From CAADGU01 sp035444285 (GTDB taxonomy: Bacteria; Chloroflexota; Anaerolineae; Promineifilales; Promineifilaceae), in contig DAOMOK010000013.1 of the NCBI GenBank assembly GCA_035444285.1, positions 124,001-188,000 on the forward strand: a stretch of 64,000 bases of DNA, read 5' to 3'. This document shows, one piece after another, positions 34,645-43,643 of this stretch; the stretch's first letter is position 1, and each line of letters starts with the position of its first letter. Both the position numbers and the translations under genes were made by a program. The notes beneath the pieces were generated by a model. The model was not told where the DNA came from. It ran no database searches and was given only the letters and a program-made list of their open reading frames with translations.

Positions 34645-35070
34645 ATGAACCCCAAACAAATTGACCTGGTACAAGAATCTTTTGCGCTGGTTTTGCCCAT
34701 CGCCGATGAGGCCGCCGCCATTTTTTATGAACGGTTATTCCTGTTGGATCCCGCGTTACGGCCGTTATTTCGTGGCGACATAGCGGAACAGGGCAAAAAG
34801 CTGATGTCTATGCTGGCTTTGGCCATAAATGGCCTGAAAAATCCAGAAAAAATCATCCCGGCGTTGCAGCATTTAGGGCGGCGGCACGTTGGCTATGGCA
34901 TACAACCTGCCCACTATGACACAGTGGGCGAAGCGTTACTTTGGACATTAGCTCAGGGCCTGGGGGAGGCATTTACGGTGGAGGTGGAAGCGGCGTGGAC
35001 GGCCGTTTACACCCTCGTCGCCACCGTCATGCAAGAAGCGGCAGCGGAAAGTGTGCTCATGCCCGCCTGA
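34645..35070 (+). CDS. Single-domain globin (bacterial haemoglobin type)
   Basis: A 141-residue protein of the flavohaemoglobin-type globin family without reductase domain. It begins MNPKQIDLVQESFALVLPIA, the usual A helix, followed by FYERLFLLDPALRPLF. The proximal haem His is likely in GRRHVGYGIQPAHYDTVGEA. Such globins bind oxygen or nitric oxide and may protect against nitrosative stress or serve in oxygen sensing. The ATG at 34645 has GAAGGAAA upstream; a TTG three bases earlier is less likely. It faces the cyclase gene tail-to-tail with 20 bases between stops. Confidence 0.9.
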   Translation: MNPKQIDLVQESFALVLPIADEAAAIFYERLFLLDPALRPLFRGDIAEQGKKLMSMLALAINGLKNPEKIIPALQHLGRRHVGYGIQPAHYDTVGEALLWTLAQGLGEAFTVEVEAAWTAVYTLVATVMQEAAAESVLMPA

Positions 35071-35090
35071 GCAACTGGCTATAATACTGT

Positions 35091-38000
35091 TCACCTGGCT
35101 GCCATTGCTGCGTAAGCCGTTTCTAACTCTCGATGTGCTGCCACCCCGTCTAAAAACTGCTGGCGCTGCGCATCATCTTGCAAATAAAAGGCCCGCTGCT
35201 GCAAAAAATCATGACCGGCCTGGAGTACAGCGGCTGCTCGTTCATCCCCAAGAGCCACCAACACCTGGTAACAGGTCAGGTAAACCAGCACCGGCTCTTC
35301 AGCCCCGTTCAAACTACGCTTTTCCAACAGGGTCATAATTGCCGCCACATAGTCACTGGCCTGGGCCAAGTCTCCCCGCGCCCAGGCCAGCCGGGCCATA
35401 CCTGCCCACAGTTCCATCTGGTTTTGCGGCTCATCCAGCACTTCGATAATAGACAAAGCCTCCTGATAAATCGTCGCCGCCTCATCCCATTGCCCCAGCT
35501 TGGTGAGGGCATGGCCTAAAAAAATGAGGGCAAAAGCCTGCGCATGGTGCAAACCACACGCCTGAGACAGGGTAATGGCCTGCCGCTGCGAGGCCACCGC
35601 CTGTTGATTATCCCCCTGCAAATACAACAAAATCCCATTGGTGGCAAGGGCAAAACAGTACGAGCGCTGGTTGCCCACTTCCCGGCTTAATTCCAATTCG
35701 GCTGCTGCGAAACGGGCCGCCGCCGCATAATCTCCCAGATCGCGGTTAATATCTGCCAGATACCGGAAGCAGTGAACTTCATGGTTCCGGTTGCCCACTT
35801 CTCTGGCAATGGAGAGGGATAACTCCGTCTGCTGCAAAGCTGCCGGGTAATCTCCCAGGTCTCTGTCCAGGCTGGCGATTGTCAGTAATCCCTGGGAAAT
35901 ACTCTTGCGATCACCCATCTGGTGGTATTTTTCCATACTCGCTTCAATGTGCATCCTGGCTAGTTCGGGCGCGGTTCCTTTGGCAACCAGGCTGAGATTG
36001 AAAAAAACGGTTGCCTCGCCGCGCACGTAGTTTAAGTCCCGGTAGATGGGCAGTGACTGCTGATAATATTGGCTGGCCTGTTCGTTGTATCCCCTGAGGT
36101 AGGCGATGTTGCCCAACTGTACTAACGCATGACCTTCCTTCAACGGCAGGTTGGCGCTGCGAGCCAGAGACAAAGTTTGTTCTGCCTGGTCTTGAGCTTC
36201 ATTGTAGCGCCCTTGCCGCCAGAGAGAAACCGCCCAGCGGATGCGGCCAGATGTCTCTATCTCTTTGTCCTGGCTGAGCTGCGCCAGGCGCACGGTTCTG
36301 GCGGCTTCGGCTTCGGCAAGAGGGAAATCGCTGGTGGCCTCAGCCCACGTGGTTTGCGCCAGCGCCACCTGCGCCTGTCTGGATGGCTGCTGCTCATCGG
36401 CAATGGCGTCTGCCAGTTGGCGCAACTGGTTGATGTCAGCTAATTGCTCATCCCGTTGGCCGAGTAAGGCATATACCTGCACCCGCGCCAACAACAGGGC
36501 GAACTGTGAATCGGGGTCGGTGGTCAGCGCCAATGCCCGGCTTAAGTAAGCCAGCGCCTGGTGGTTGGCGAACTGGGCGGCAGCGGCTTCCCCGGCCAGC
36601 CGGGCGTACCGGGCTTCTTCCTGGGTGAGTGCAGCCTGACGATAGTGGTAGGCCAGGTCGGCGTAATAGGGGGTGAGGTCGCCGGCATGAAGTTGGGTGA
36701 TGGCGGCGGCTGCCATCTGGTGCAGTTGCCGCCGCTGGGCCTGTAGCTGCATATCATAGGCGGCATCGCGCAGCAGGGCGTGTTTGAACAGGTAGCGCAG
36801 TTCGCTTAAGGCAGACCAGATGGCGGCGGATTCGGCTGTTTTCACTTTTTCAGGCAGCGCCGTTTCGCCGCGCAGCATGTGGGATAACACCTGCACATCA
36901 AACTCGCGCCCTAAGACGGCTGCCGTTTGCACGACCTGCCGCACTTCCTGGGTGAGTTGGTCCATACGGGCGATCAATATGGCTTGCAAGTCACCGGGCA
37001 GCGTGGACACGGCCGTTGCCACCGGGACGACCCCGGCCGCCGACGGCCGTAACAACTGCTGCTCCTGCAAATATATGACCAACTGCTCCACAAAAAACGG
37101 GTTGCCGTCGGTGCGCTCTAGCAGCAGGTGAATCAGGTCAGGGGATACGGCCGTGTGCAGTCTGTTGGTTGCCAGGCGGGCTACCTCTGCTTCGTCCAAC
37201 GAATGCAGGGAAATGGTCTGTTGAGGCGTCTCATCTGGCAATGAAAAAGCCAGTTGTGGATCACGGGTTGTGGCCAGCACAATAATAGGAAAATCGGCCA
37301 GATTGCGCGGCAATGCCCCCATAAATTGGCGTGAGCTATCATCCAGCCAGTGAGCGTCTTCCACCTGCAGAATGACCGGCTGGCGCAAACTCTCCGCCTT
37401 GAGCAGGCTTTTCAGGGCGGAAAAGGTATTTTCCTGCCGCAGCTTTGGCTCAGAAATGGCATACAGCGAATCGGGCCAGTGTAAATCAACCAGCGCCGCC
37501 AAAAATGAGCGCGTGCGGTTTAGTTCCGCTTGCAGTTCTGGGTCTGGCGTATCCTCGATCAGGGTGCCGAGAAGGGCGTCAAAGGCGGCCTTGTTTGCCG
37601 TTTCCCCGGCGGGGGGCGATTGTTCAAAATAGTGGCGCAAAAAGTAACGAAAGGGATTGAGCGGCTCCCGCAAAATCTCGTCGGCCTGGCACAAAAACAA
37701 CACGGCCGTTTCCAAAATGTCCGTCTGCGTCAGGCAGTCGTGAATAAGGCGGCTTTTGCCGATGCCCGCTTCGCCGCTGATGGTGACCACACCGCCAAAA
37801 CGGCCGTCCGGCAACGGGGCAAAGGCGGCGGCCAACAGGGCCAATTCTTGCTGCCGCCCCACCATCTTGCCGCGAAAAAACGGGTCACTGACGGCCGTGC
37901 GCCGCTGCAACAGTTGGTAAACGGGCAGCGGGGACTCAAACCCCTTAAACAACTGCTCCTCCAGGTAGGCCAGCCGGAACAGGCTTTCCGCTCGCTGCGC

Positions 38001-39134
38001 TACCGCCTCATCCACCCACACGGCGCCCCAGGGGGCGCTGGTCATCAGCCGGGCCGCCAGATTCACGCTCAGCCCATAGCAGGTGTACTCCTCGCGGTGC
38101 GGCGAACCGACAAATCCGGCATAAGCGATCTGGTAAGTGATACCGGCGCGGCAGGGCACGGCCGTTTGCGCCTGCAAATCGAGCATAAAGTTTAGCACCC
38201 GCTCCACGTCATTCTCGTGGCTGGTGGGCGCGCCCCAAAAAAGCAGCAGGGTTCCCCCGGCATCCAGCGCGCCGATCCGCCCCAACCGGCACAAATAACC
38301 GCCATATTGATGCAGCAGCCGGAACAGCGTGGTCATAAATGGGCTGTCTGCCTCCGCATCGGGCAGGGTTTGCAGATTGATGAACAGCGTTAGGACGCGA
38401 CGAAACTCCCCCTGGCTGGTTTGTGTGATCAGGTCAGCCGGATAAAAGGGAGTCACGGCCGTAAGCGGAACAGGTGTTGGCGCCAGGGCCGGCATGGAAA
38501 CAGACGGCCCCGCAGACAGGTGCATCACCCGCCAATAACCATCCCCATCTGCCAGAGGCGTTGCCACCAGATCACCCAGCGCCGCCAGCACCGATTGGGT
38601 CACAATCACGTCCCCAGCCTGGGCCAATGCTTCGCCGCGAATGGCGGCATCAATCGCCTCGCCGCTAAAGGTGTAGGCGGCGGTTTGCCCCTGGGTTATG
38701 GTGGCTGTCGTTTGCCAGATACCCCAGCCGATCTCGCCGCTGGCGATGCTGGTGCGGACGGCGAATGGAAAGTCGCCGTAAGGAGTGCTATACGTGGCAT
38801 GGGCCGTCATGTGCTCCCGGATGTCGCGGGCGGCTGCCAGGGCAGCCAGATGAGCCGGCTGGTCGGTTCCGGGGAAGATGGCTTTGAAGGCGTCACCGGC
38901 AAAACCGGCCACAAAACCGCCGTGGGCATAGACGGCAGCAATGAGCGGCTCAAAAACGGCCAGCAAGACGTTGGCCAGTGTTTCCGCGCCGGCGGTGGTG
39001 TGGGGTTGCAACCGGGCAGTGAGGGGGGTGAAGCCGCTGGTATCTACAAAGAGAGCCACACCGGGGAAACGGCCGTGACGCTCCGCGGCGGCGTGTCTTT
39101 CTAAAATGAAATCAGGTACAAGATGGTGCGGCAT
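35091..39134 (-). CDS. Twin cyclase-homology domain, AAA ATPase and TPR protein
   Basis: A 1347-residue signalling protein. Two class III cyclase-homology regions are at about 20-190 (GVALFVDTSGFTPLTARL, FAGDAFKAIF) and 245-415 (RVLTLFINLQTLPD, YTCYGLSVNLAARLM). Metal-binding Asp residues are partly changed in the second, so activity is uncertain. A STAND-type ATPase has Walker A SGEAGIGKSRLI near residue 455 and LQVEDAHWLDDSSRQF. The C-terminal half is TPR (AEQTLSLARSANLPLKEGHA and similar). The gene's ATG overlaps the TAA of the SARP gene by one base, so the two are co-translated and probably act in the same regulatory pathway. Confidence 0.9.
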   Translation of the reverse strand: MPHHLVPDFILERHAAAERHGRFPGVALFVDTSGFTPLTARLQPHTTAGAETLANVLLAVFEPLIAAVYAHGGFVAGFAGDAFKAIFPGTDQPAHLAALAAARDIREHMTAHATYSTPYGDFPFAVRTSIASGEIGWGIWQTTATITQGQTAAYTFSGEAIDAAIRGEALAQAGDVIVTQSVLAALGDLVATPLADGDGYWRVMHLSAGPSVSMPALAPTPVPLTAVTPFYPADLITQTSQGEFRRVLTLFINLQTLPDAEADSPFMTTLFRLLHQYGGYLCRLGRIGALDAGGTLLLFWGAPTSHENDVERVLNFMLDLQAQTAVPCRAGITYQIAYAGFVGSPHREEYTCYGLSVNLAARLMTSAPWGAVWVDEAVAQRAESLFRLAYLEEQLFKGFESPLPVYQLLQRRTAVSDPFFRGKMVGRQQELALLAAAFAPLPDGRFGGVVTISGEAGIGKSRLIHDCLTQTDILETAVLFLCQADEILREPLNPFRYFLRHYFEQSPPAGETANKAAFDALLGTLIEDTPDPELQAELNRTRSFLAALVDLHWPDSLYAISEPKLRQENTFSALKSLLKAESLRQPVILQVEDAHWLDDSSRQFMGALPRNLADFPIIVLATTRDPQLAFSLPDETPQQTISLHSLDEAEVARLATNRLHTAVSPDLIHLLLERTDGNPFFVEQLVIYLQEQQLLRPSAAGVVPVATAVSTLPGDLQAILIARMDQLTQEVRQVVQTAAVLGREFDVQVLSHMLRGETALPEKVKTAESAAIWSALSELRYLFKHALLRDAAYDMQLQAQRRQLHQMAAAAITQLHAGDLTPYYADLAYHYRQAALTQEEARYARLAGEAAAAQFANHQALAYLSRALALTTDPDSQFALLLARVQVYALLGQRDEQLADINQLRQLADAIADEQQPSRQAQVALAQTTWAEATSDFPLAEAEAARTVRLAQLSQDKEIETSGRIRWAVSLWRQGRYNEAQDQAEQTLSLARSANLPLKEGHALVQLGNIAYLRGYNEQASQYYQQSLPIYRDLNYVRGEATVFFNLSLVAKGTAPELARMHIEASMEKYHQMGDRKSISQGLLTIASLDRDLGDYPAALQQTELSLSIAREVGNRNHEVHCFRYLADINRDLGDYAAAARFAAAELELSREVGNQRSYCFALATNGILLYLQGDNQQAVASQRQAITLSQACGLHHAQAFALIFLGHALTKLGQWDEAATIYQEALSIIEVLDEPQNQMELWAGMARLAWARGDLAQASDYVAAIMTLLEKRSLNGAEEPVLVYLTCYQVLVALGDERAAAVLQAGHDFLQQRAFYLQDDAQRQQFLDGVAAHRELETAYAAMAAR

Positions 39135-42100
39135 TAAGATGACTCGCTCAAAAACTGATGCAGCAAAGTAGTAACTTGTTCATCCAGATCAGAGGTAGGC
39201 GTGGGCAACGGCCGTTGCCCGGCTGCCAGCGGCCACAAAGCGGCCGCTCGCTGCCGGTTCTCCTCGCTGCTCACCGGATGGCACAGCGCCGGCATTAACA
39301 GGTCAGCCGTGCCCGTTATTTCCGGCCGGGTTAACTGCCAGGTGGCGACGCTGGTCAGTAAGTCCAGCACCTGCGGCGTGATGGGCATGGTCTGCGCCAG
39401 ATGCAGCGCCTGTGCCAGCCATTGCCACGCGGCTGCCAGGTTTTGCTGGGCCAGCGCCAGGTCCCCCAGCCGGGTGAGCGTCGCCAGGCTGCCCAACCGG
39501 TTATTGATCGCCTGGAAAATAGGGTAGCTCTGCTGGTAATGGCGTTGGGCGGCCTCATAATCCCCACGGGCCAATGCCAGATCGCCCAGGTGGCTGTGGC
39601 TGGTGGCGGCGCCGCGCTGATCGCCAATTTCTTCGCTGATGGTCAGGCTTTCGCTAAATAGCTGTTCCGCTTCCGCCTGCTCACCCAGGGCGCGGGCTAC
39701 AGTGCCCAGATAGGTGAGGGAGAAGGTAATGCCCCATCGGTCGCCCAACTCCCGCTTGATGTCCAGGCTTTCCTGGCAGAGGGCGCGGGCACGGCCGTAC
39801 TCCCCTTGCTGGTAGGCAATCTGCCCCAAGATATTGAGCGCAATTGTGGCGCCAAAGCGGTCGCCTGTGCGGCGGCAGATGGTTAACCCGGTGTCCAACT
39901 GCTGCTGTGCGGCGGTATATTGCCCTAAATGGCGGTAGACGGCCCCCAGGTAATTGTAGGAAAAGATGGCGTCGGCCTCGGCCGATTGCAGCAAAGCCAG
40001 GCTGCGCTGTAATAGGGCGATGGCCTCCACATGCTGCCCCAGGTGGAACGTGAACCAGCCTTGCCGCCCCAGTAGTTTGCCCAACAGCCGGTGGTCAACG
40101 GCCGTTTGTGGCAATCGCTGCGCCGCTTCCCGAAAGGCCGCTTCTCCTTCCTGAAAGCGGCTGTGTGTATCATAAAAATGGAAGAGCGGGGTAATGTATT
40201 GGTCGAGGATGGTCAGCCAATCTGGGCCGACAGCCAGCCTTGCCAGTAGCCATCGCCAGCCGGCGCGAATGTTTTCAATGTCCAGCTCCATCTGGTGCAG
40301 CAGCTCTCGCTGCGACGGGCTGTGCAGGGCGGGGGTGATGGTGTGCAGCCAGTTGCCGTAATAGCGGCAGTGCTGGTCTCGCAGGTGCTCGGCTTCAGGC
40401 TGGACGGCATCCACTTTTTCCTGGGCGTATTGCCGCAGCAGTTCATGGACATCGTAACGGCCGTTTTGGTTGCGACGCAGCAGCGATTTGCTCACTAATT
40501 GGGACAGGTCGGTCAGGCTGGCCTGAGCCACCAGGCGGGCGGCTTCGCGGCTGAAACCGCTGCGAAAAACGGAGAGCCGGGCAAAAATGGTTTGCTGCGG
40601 CGGTGTGAGCAATTGCCATGAATGGTCAAAAACCAGCCGCAGATTACGGTGGCGTTCTGGCACGTTGTGCAAGGGGGTGGTTAGCAGGTCCAGGTTTTGC
40701 CCAAGCTCGGCGGCGATTTCGGCACAGGAAAGGGAAGAGACCCAACCGGCAGCCAGTTCAATGCCCAGCGGCATGCCGGCGACCAGGCGGCAGATGGCGC
40801 TAACGGCGGGAATCTCGGCGGCGTCCAGGCGAAAGGTGGCCTGGGCCTGCCGTGCCCGCTGCACAAAAAGCTGGACGGCGCTGAAGCTGGTGGCATGGGC
40901 CAGGTCGGCTGTGCCGGGTGTCTCCAACCCCAGCACGTCATATACCCACTCTTCTTGAAGGTGAAGGCGCTCGCGGGAGGTGGCTAGAATTTTCACGCCG
41001 GGGGCGGTGTGGATGATCTGGCTGAGGAAGGAATGGGCGTCCGGCAGATGTTCCAGGTTGTCAAAGAGCAGGAGCATCTGGCGGCTGCGCAGAAAGGCGA
41101 GAACCTGTGCCAGGGGCGGCTCGCTGCCGGTGAAGGGGAGTTGGAGCGCTTCGGCTACGGCCGTCGGCAGAAATTCAGCCTGGGTAACAGTGGCCAGGCC
41201 AATAAAACAGGCGCCGTGAGAGAAGTGGGGGTACATGTGTACGGCCGTTTGTATTCCCAGGCGCGTTTTGCCCATGCCGCCTGGCCCGATCAGCAGCAGC
41301 AGGCGGCAGGCGGGGTCGTTGAGAAGGCGTTGAATGTCGGCCAGTTCCATTTGCCGCCCGACAAAGGAGGTCGCCTGGGGCGGCAGGTTGCGTACGGTTT
41401 GTGGCGGCGCGGGGGGCGTGATGGGTACAGGGGTGCTGGGCACGGGAGTCAGGGGCACGGGTGTGGTGGGCACGGGTGTGAGGGGCACGGCCGTTTTCTG
41501 GGCCGTCATTGGTTGAGGGGCGTTTTTTGGGGCCGGTGGGGGGAACTGTCGCGCGCGAATGGCCTCGGCCAGGGCGGTGGTTTCCGCTTCTGGTTCAATG
41601 CCCAGTTCTACTTCCAGCAGGCGCACACATTCGTCGTATTGGCGCAGGGCGGCGGCTTGCTGCCCGGTATGGGCATAGAGTTTCATCAGTGCGCGATGGG
41701 CCGGTTCGTGCAGGGGATCGAGCGCCAGCCAGCGACGGCCGTAGGTAATGCCCTGTGCAAAGCTCTCCTGTTCCTGGCACCACTGCACCAGCCGCTGGCA
41801 GGCGACGGCCGTTTCGCGCCGCCAATGTTCCCGCTGGAAATAAAGCCATTCATCAAAGGCATCATTGTCTGGCAGGCTGAATCCGGCCATGAACTCCCCA
41901 GCCACTACCGCTACGGCCGTGATGAGCGATTGGGCGCATTGGGGACATAAGGCGGTCTGGGGGTGGGCATGGCTTTGGGCGGCAGCGAGCCGGGTTTCAA
42001 ACTGGTGGATGTCTACGGGCACGGCCGTGTGCTGGTTGAATTCTACCTGCAAACGCTCGACCAGCAGTGTGTTATCGGGTAACTGCTGCCGCAGCCAGGA

Positions 42101-42301
42101 AAGATCGCGTCGCAGGTTCATGCGGGCGGTGGCGTCGTCGAAATCGGGCCAGAGTAAAGCTGTGAGCGCCTCACGTGACTGTGGCTGGCGGGTGACAACC
42201 AGGTAAGCAAGCAGGGCAATAGATTTGCGGCGGCTGAGGTTGAGACGTTGTCCAGCCAGGGTGAAGCGGGGTGAGCCAAACAGCTTTATTTGCAACGTCA
42301 T
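39134..42301 (-). CDS. SARP/BTAD-family activator with NB-ARC ATPase and TPR region (second copy type)
   Basis: A 1055-residue protein with the same architecture as the regulator at 4.9-7.9 kb. It starts MTLQIKLFGSPRFTLAGQRL (winged-helix DNA-binding domain), followed by BTAD (AYAHTGQQAAALRQYDECVR). A Pro/Thr/Val linker of near-repeats (VPLTPVPTTPVPLTPVPSTP) precedes the ATPase, which has Walker A GPGGMGKTRLG near residue 340, FDNLEHL and ATSRERL. The C-terminal part is TPR. It is transcribed away from the NHNET-peptide operon across a 139-base region containing direct repeats, and is the likely activator of that operon. The downstream cyclase-ATPase gene overlaps its stop by one base. Confidence 0.92.
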   Translation of the reverse strand: MTLQIKLFGSPRFTLAGQRLNLSRRKSIALLAYLVVTRQPQSREALTALLWPDFDDATARMNLRRDLSWLRQQLPDNTLLVERLQVEFNQHTAVPVDIHQFETRLAAAQSHAHPQTALCPQCAQSLITAVAVVAGEFMAGFSLPDNDAFDEWLYFQREHWRRETAVACQRLVQWCQEQESFAQGITYGRRWLALDPLHEPAHRALMKLYAHTGQQAAALRQYDECVRLLEVELGIEPEAETTALAEAIRARQFPPPAPKNAPQPMTAQKTAVPLTPVPTTPVPLTPVPSTPVPITPPAPPQTVRNLPPQATSFVGRQMELADIQRLLNDPACRLLLLIGPGGMGKTRLGIQTAVHMYPHFSHGACFIGLATVTQAEFLPTAVAEALQLPFTGSEPPLAQVLAFLRSRQMLLLFDNLEHLPDAHSFLSQIIHTAPGVKILATSRERLHLQEEWVYDVLGLETPGTADLAHATSFSAVQLFVQRARQAQATFRLDAAEIPAVSAICRLVAGMPLGIELAAGWVSSLSCAEIAAELGQNLDLLTTPLHNVPERHRNLRLVFDHSWQLLTPPQQTIFARLSVFRSGFSREAARLVAQASLTDLSQLVSKSLLRRNQNGRYDVHELLRQYAQEKVDAVQPEAEHLRDQHCRYYGNWLHTITPALHSPSQRELLHQMELDIENIRAGWRWLLARLAVGPDWLTILDQYITPLFHFYDTHSRFQEGEAAFREAAQRLPQTAVDHRLLGKLLGRQGWFTFHLGQHVEAIALLQRSLALLQSAEADAIFSYNYLGAVYRHLGQYTAAQQQLDTGLTICRRTGDRFGATIALNILGQIAYQQGEYGRARALCQESLDIKRELGDRWGITFSLTYLGTVARALGEQAEAEQLFSESLTISEEIGDQRGAATSHSHLGDLALARGDYEAAQRHYQQSYPIFQAINNRLGSLATLTRLGDLALAQQNLAAAWQWLAQALHLAQTMPITPQVLDLLTSVATWQLTRPEITGTADLLMPALCHPVSSEENRQRAAALWPLAAGQRPLPTPTSDLDEQVTTLLHQFLSESS

Positions 42302-42351
42302 GGTGGTTTGATTTTACGTCATCAAAAGTTGATGCACAAAATGCGTTTTCA

Positions 42352-42395
42352 GGCACGTTTTGTGGCACGGTCAGGTCACGCCGGCCCGGTATGAT
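42352..42395 (+). promoter_or_regulatory. Probable SARP-controlled promoter of the NHNET-peptide operon
   Basis: Direct repeats GGCACGTT (42352) and GGCACGGT (42364) are spaced 12 bases. TATGAT, a good -10 box, is at 42390-42395; there is no good -35, and the repeats sit where an activator would replace it. An inverted repeat CATCAA-AAG-TTGATG lies further upstream, near 42320. The region separates the divergent SARP and peptide genes. Confidence 0.55.
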
Positions 42396-42440
42396 AAGGC
42401 CATCTTAACAAAATTAATTCACATATAGGAGATTTGAACA

Positions 42441-42704
42441 ATGAACAGTGTAAATAAAAAACGGGTATTGGTGAATCACAATGAGACGGCCGTAGCCGCC
42501 CCAAAACCGCGCCGTCGCATCACCCTTAATCACAACGAGACGGTAGCCATCCAGAAGCCTCGTCGCCGCCTGTCTTTGAATCACAATGAGACTGTGCAGA
42601 AAGCAGGCCGGGCCATCACCGGGAATCACAATGAGACGGCCGTAGCCGCCCCAAAACCGCGCCGCCGCCTCACACTTAACCACAACCAGACAATGGTAGG
42701 TTAG
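42441..42704 (+). CDS. NHNET-repeat small peptide, candidate multi-core precursor (87 aa)
   Basis: A very basic 87-residue protein made of five copies of Asn-His-Asn-Glu/Gln-Thr at residues 12-16, 30-34, 47-51, 62-66 and 80-84. Spacing is 18, 17, 15 and 18. Three of the four spacers contain a KPRRR tribasic block (residues 22-26, 39-43, 72-76); the third has KAGR instead. AGGAG lies ten bases before the ATG. There is no signal peptide, Cys or hydrophobic stretch. Repeats 1 and 4 share 42 identical bases (42473-42514 and 42623-42664), so the gene has grown by internal duplication. I do not recognise the family. The layout resembles multi-core peptide precursors cut at basic sites, but no maturation enzyme is adjacent; the next genes are a TPR protein and an MFS transporter. 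A nucleic-acid-binding or structural role is also possible. Confidence 0.75.
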   Translation: MNSVNKKRVLVNHNETAVAAPKPRRRITLNHNETVAIQKPRRRLSLNHNETVQKAGRAITGNHNETAVAAPKPRRRLTLNHNQTMVG

Positions 42705-42710
42705 AGGAAA

Positions 42711-42743
42711 GGATGGCCGCAGATTTGTACCCTGCGGCCATCC
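42711..42743 (+). terminator. Perfect hairpin between the NHNET peptide gene and the TPR gene
   Basis: GGATGGCCGCAG / CTGCGGCCATCC, a 12-bp perfect stem with a nine-base loop, starts six bases after the peptide stop and is followed by TTATT. It may act as a partial terminator, giving more peptide mRNA than downstream mRNA, or may protect the 3' end of a short peptide message. Confidence 0.65.
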
Positions 42744-42773
42744 TTATTCCACTATTACAAGGGAACAGCACAA

Positions 42774-43643
42774 ATGCCAAGCCAACCAGCGCCAGACCAA
42801 CCAGCTACCGATCACCATCCTTTAGAAGCGATGTGGGCCTTGTGCGAACAGGCCGATGCCTGCCGCGAAGCAGGCCGTTATGCCCAGGCGGAGCAGCTTT
42901 ATTTGCAGGCGCTGGCCCATCCTGCCAGCGAAGATGAAGTGGAGTGGGCCACAACAGCCAATAGCCTGGGCATTTTATACAAATATATGGGGCGGTATGA
43001 CGAAGCGGAGCCGCTGTATCAAAAAGCGTTGGTGATTTTGGAACGAACCATTGGCTCTGACCATCCCGATGTGGCCTCGCTGTATCACAATTTGGGTGGA
43101 CTGGAACATGCCCGCGGTAACTACCAGCGGGGAGAACCTTTTGCCCGCCGTTCGGTGGCCATTCGGGAGGCGGCGCTTGGCGCCGATCACCCGGATGTGG
43201 CGGCTGATGTGGCCGCGCTGGCGGCGCTGATTGACGGTCAGGAACGTTTTGCCGAAGCAGAGGCGCTGTATCAGCGGGCGCTGGCTGTGTTTGAACGGGT
43301 TTATGGCCCGGAGGATATGGAGATCGCCATCAACCTGAATAACCTGGCGGCAATTCGCTATCACCAGGAGGATTATGGGGCGGCGGAAACGTTGTATGCA
43401 CGGGCATTGCGCATCAAGGAAATGCAGTTGGGTTGTGCCCACCCGGAGGTAGCCATGACGTTAAACAACATGGCGGTGCTGTACAAAACGCAGGGGCGGT
43501 TGGCTCTGGCGCAGGCGGCATATGAACGGGCGCTCTCTATTTACCGGCAGACGCTGACGCCGGCGCATCCGCATCTGGTGCTGTGCCTGGCGAATTATGC
43601 CGATTTGCTGGCAGAGATGGAGGTGAAAGATGGTGGCATTTAA
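42774..43643 (+). CDS. Kinesin-light-chain-type TPR protein
   Basis: A 289-residue protein with at least five 42-residue TPR units of the KLC type: YDEAEPLYQKALVILERTIG, DHPDVASLYHNLGGLEHARG, EAEALYQRALAVFERVYG, AAETLYARALRIKEMQLG, and HPEVAMTLNNMAVLYKTQGR. It has no catalytic domain, signal peptide or membrane segment. TPR folds commonly bind peptides; given its position between the NHNET peptide and an MFS transporter, it could be the peptide's receptor or chaperone. AGGGAA lies upstream of the ATG. The MFS start overlaps its end by 14 bases, so the two are translationally coupled. Confidence 0.88.
   Translation: MPSQPAPDQPATDHHPLEAMWALCEQADACREAGRYAQAEQLYLQALAHPASEDEVEWATTANSLGILYKYMGRYDEAEPLYQKALVILERTIGSDHPDVASLYHNLGGLEHARGNYQRGEPFARRSVAIREAALGADHPDVAADVAALAALIDGQERFAEAEALYQRALAVFERVYGPEDMEIAINLNNLAAIRYHQEDYGAAETLYARALRIKEMQLGCAHPEVAMTLNNMAVLYKTQGRLALAQAAYERALSIYRQTLTPAHPHLVLCLANYADLLAEMEVKDGGI

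Noticed and set aside
41400..41500. Tandem GGGCACGG-like repeat inside the second SARP gene as a regulatory site
   Set aside because: It lies in the coding sequence and encodes a regular Pro-Thr-Val linker (TPVPLTPVPSTPV), which explains the periodicity.
42441..42704. Lanthipeptide, thiopeptide or other classical RiPP precursor
   Set aside because: No Cys, few Ser, no leader-like N-terminus and no known modification enzyme nearby; only a looser multi-unit peptide model is supported.
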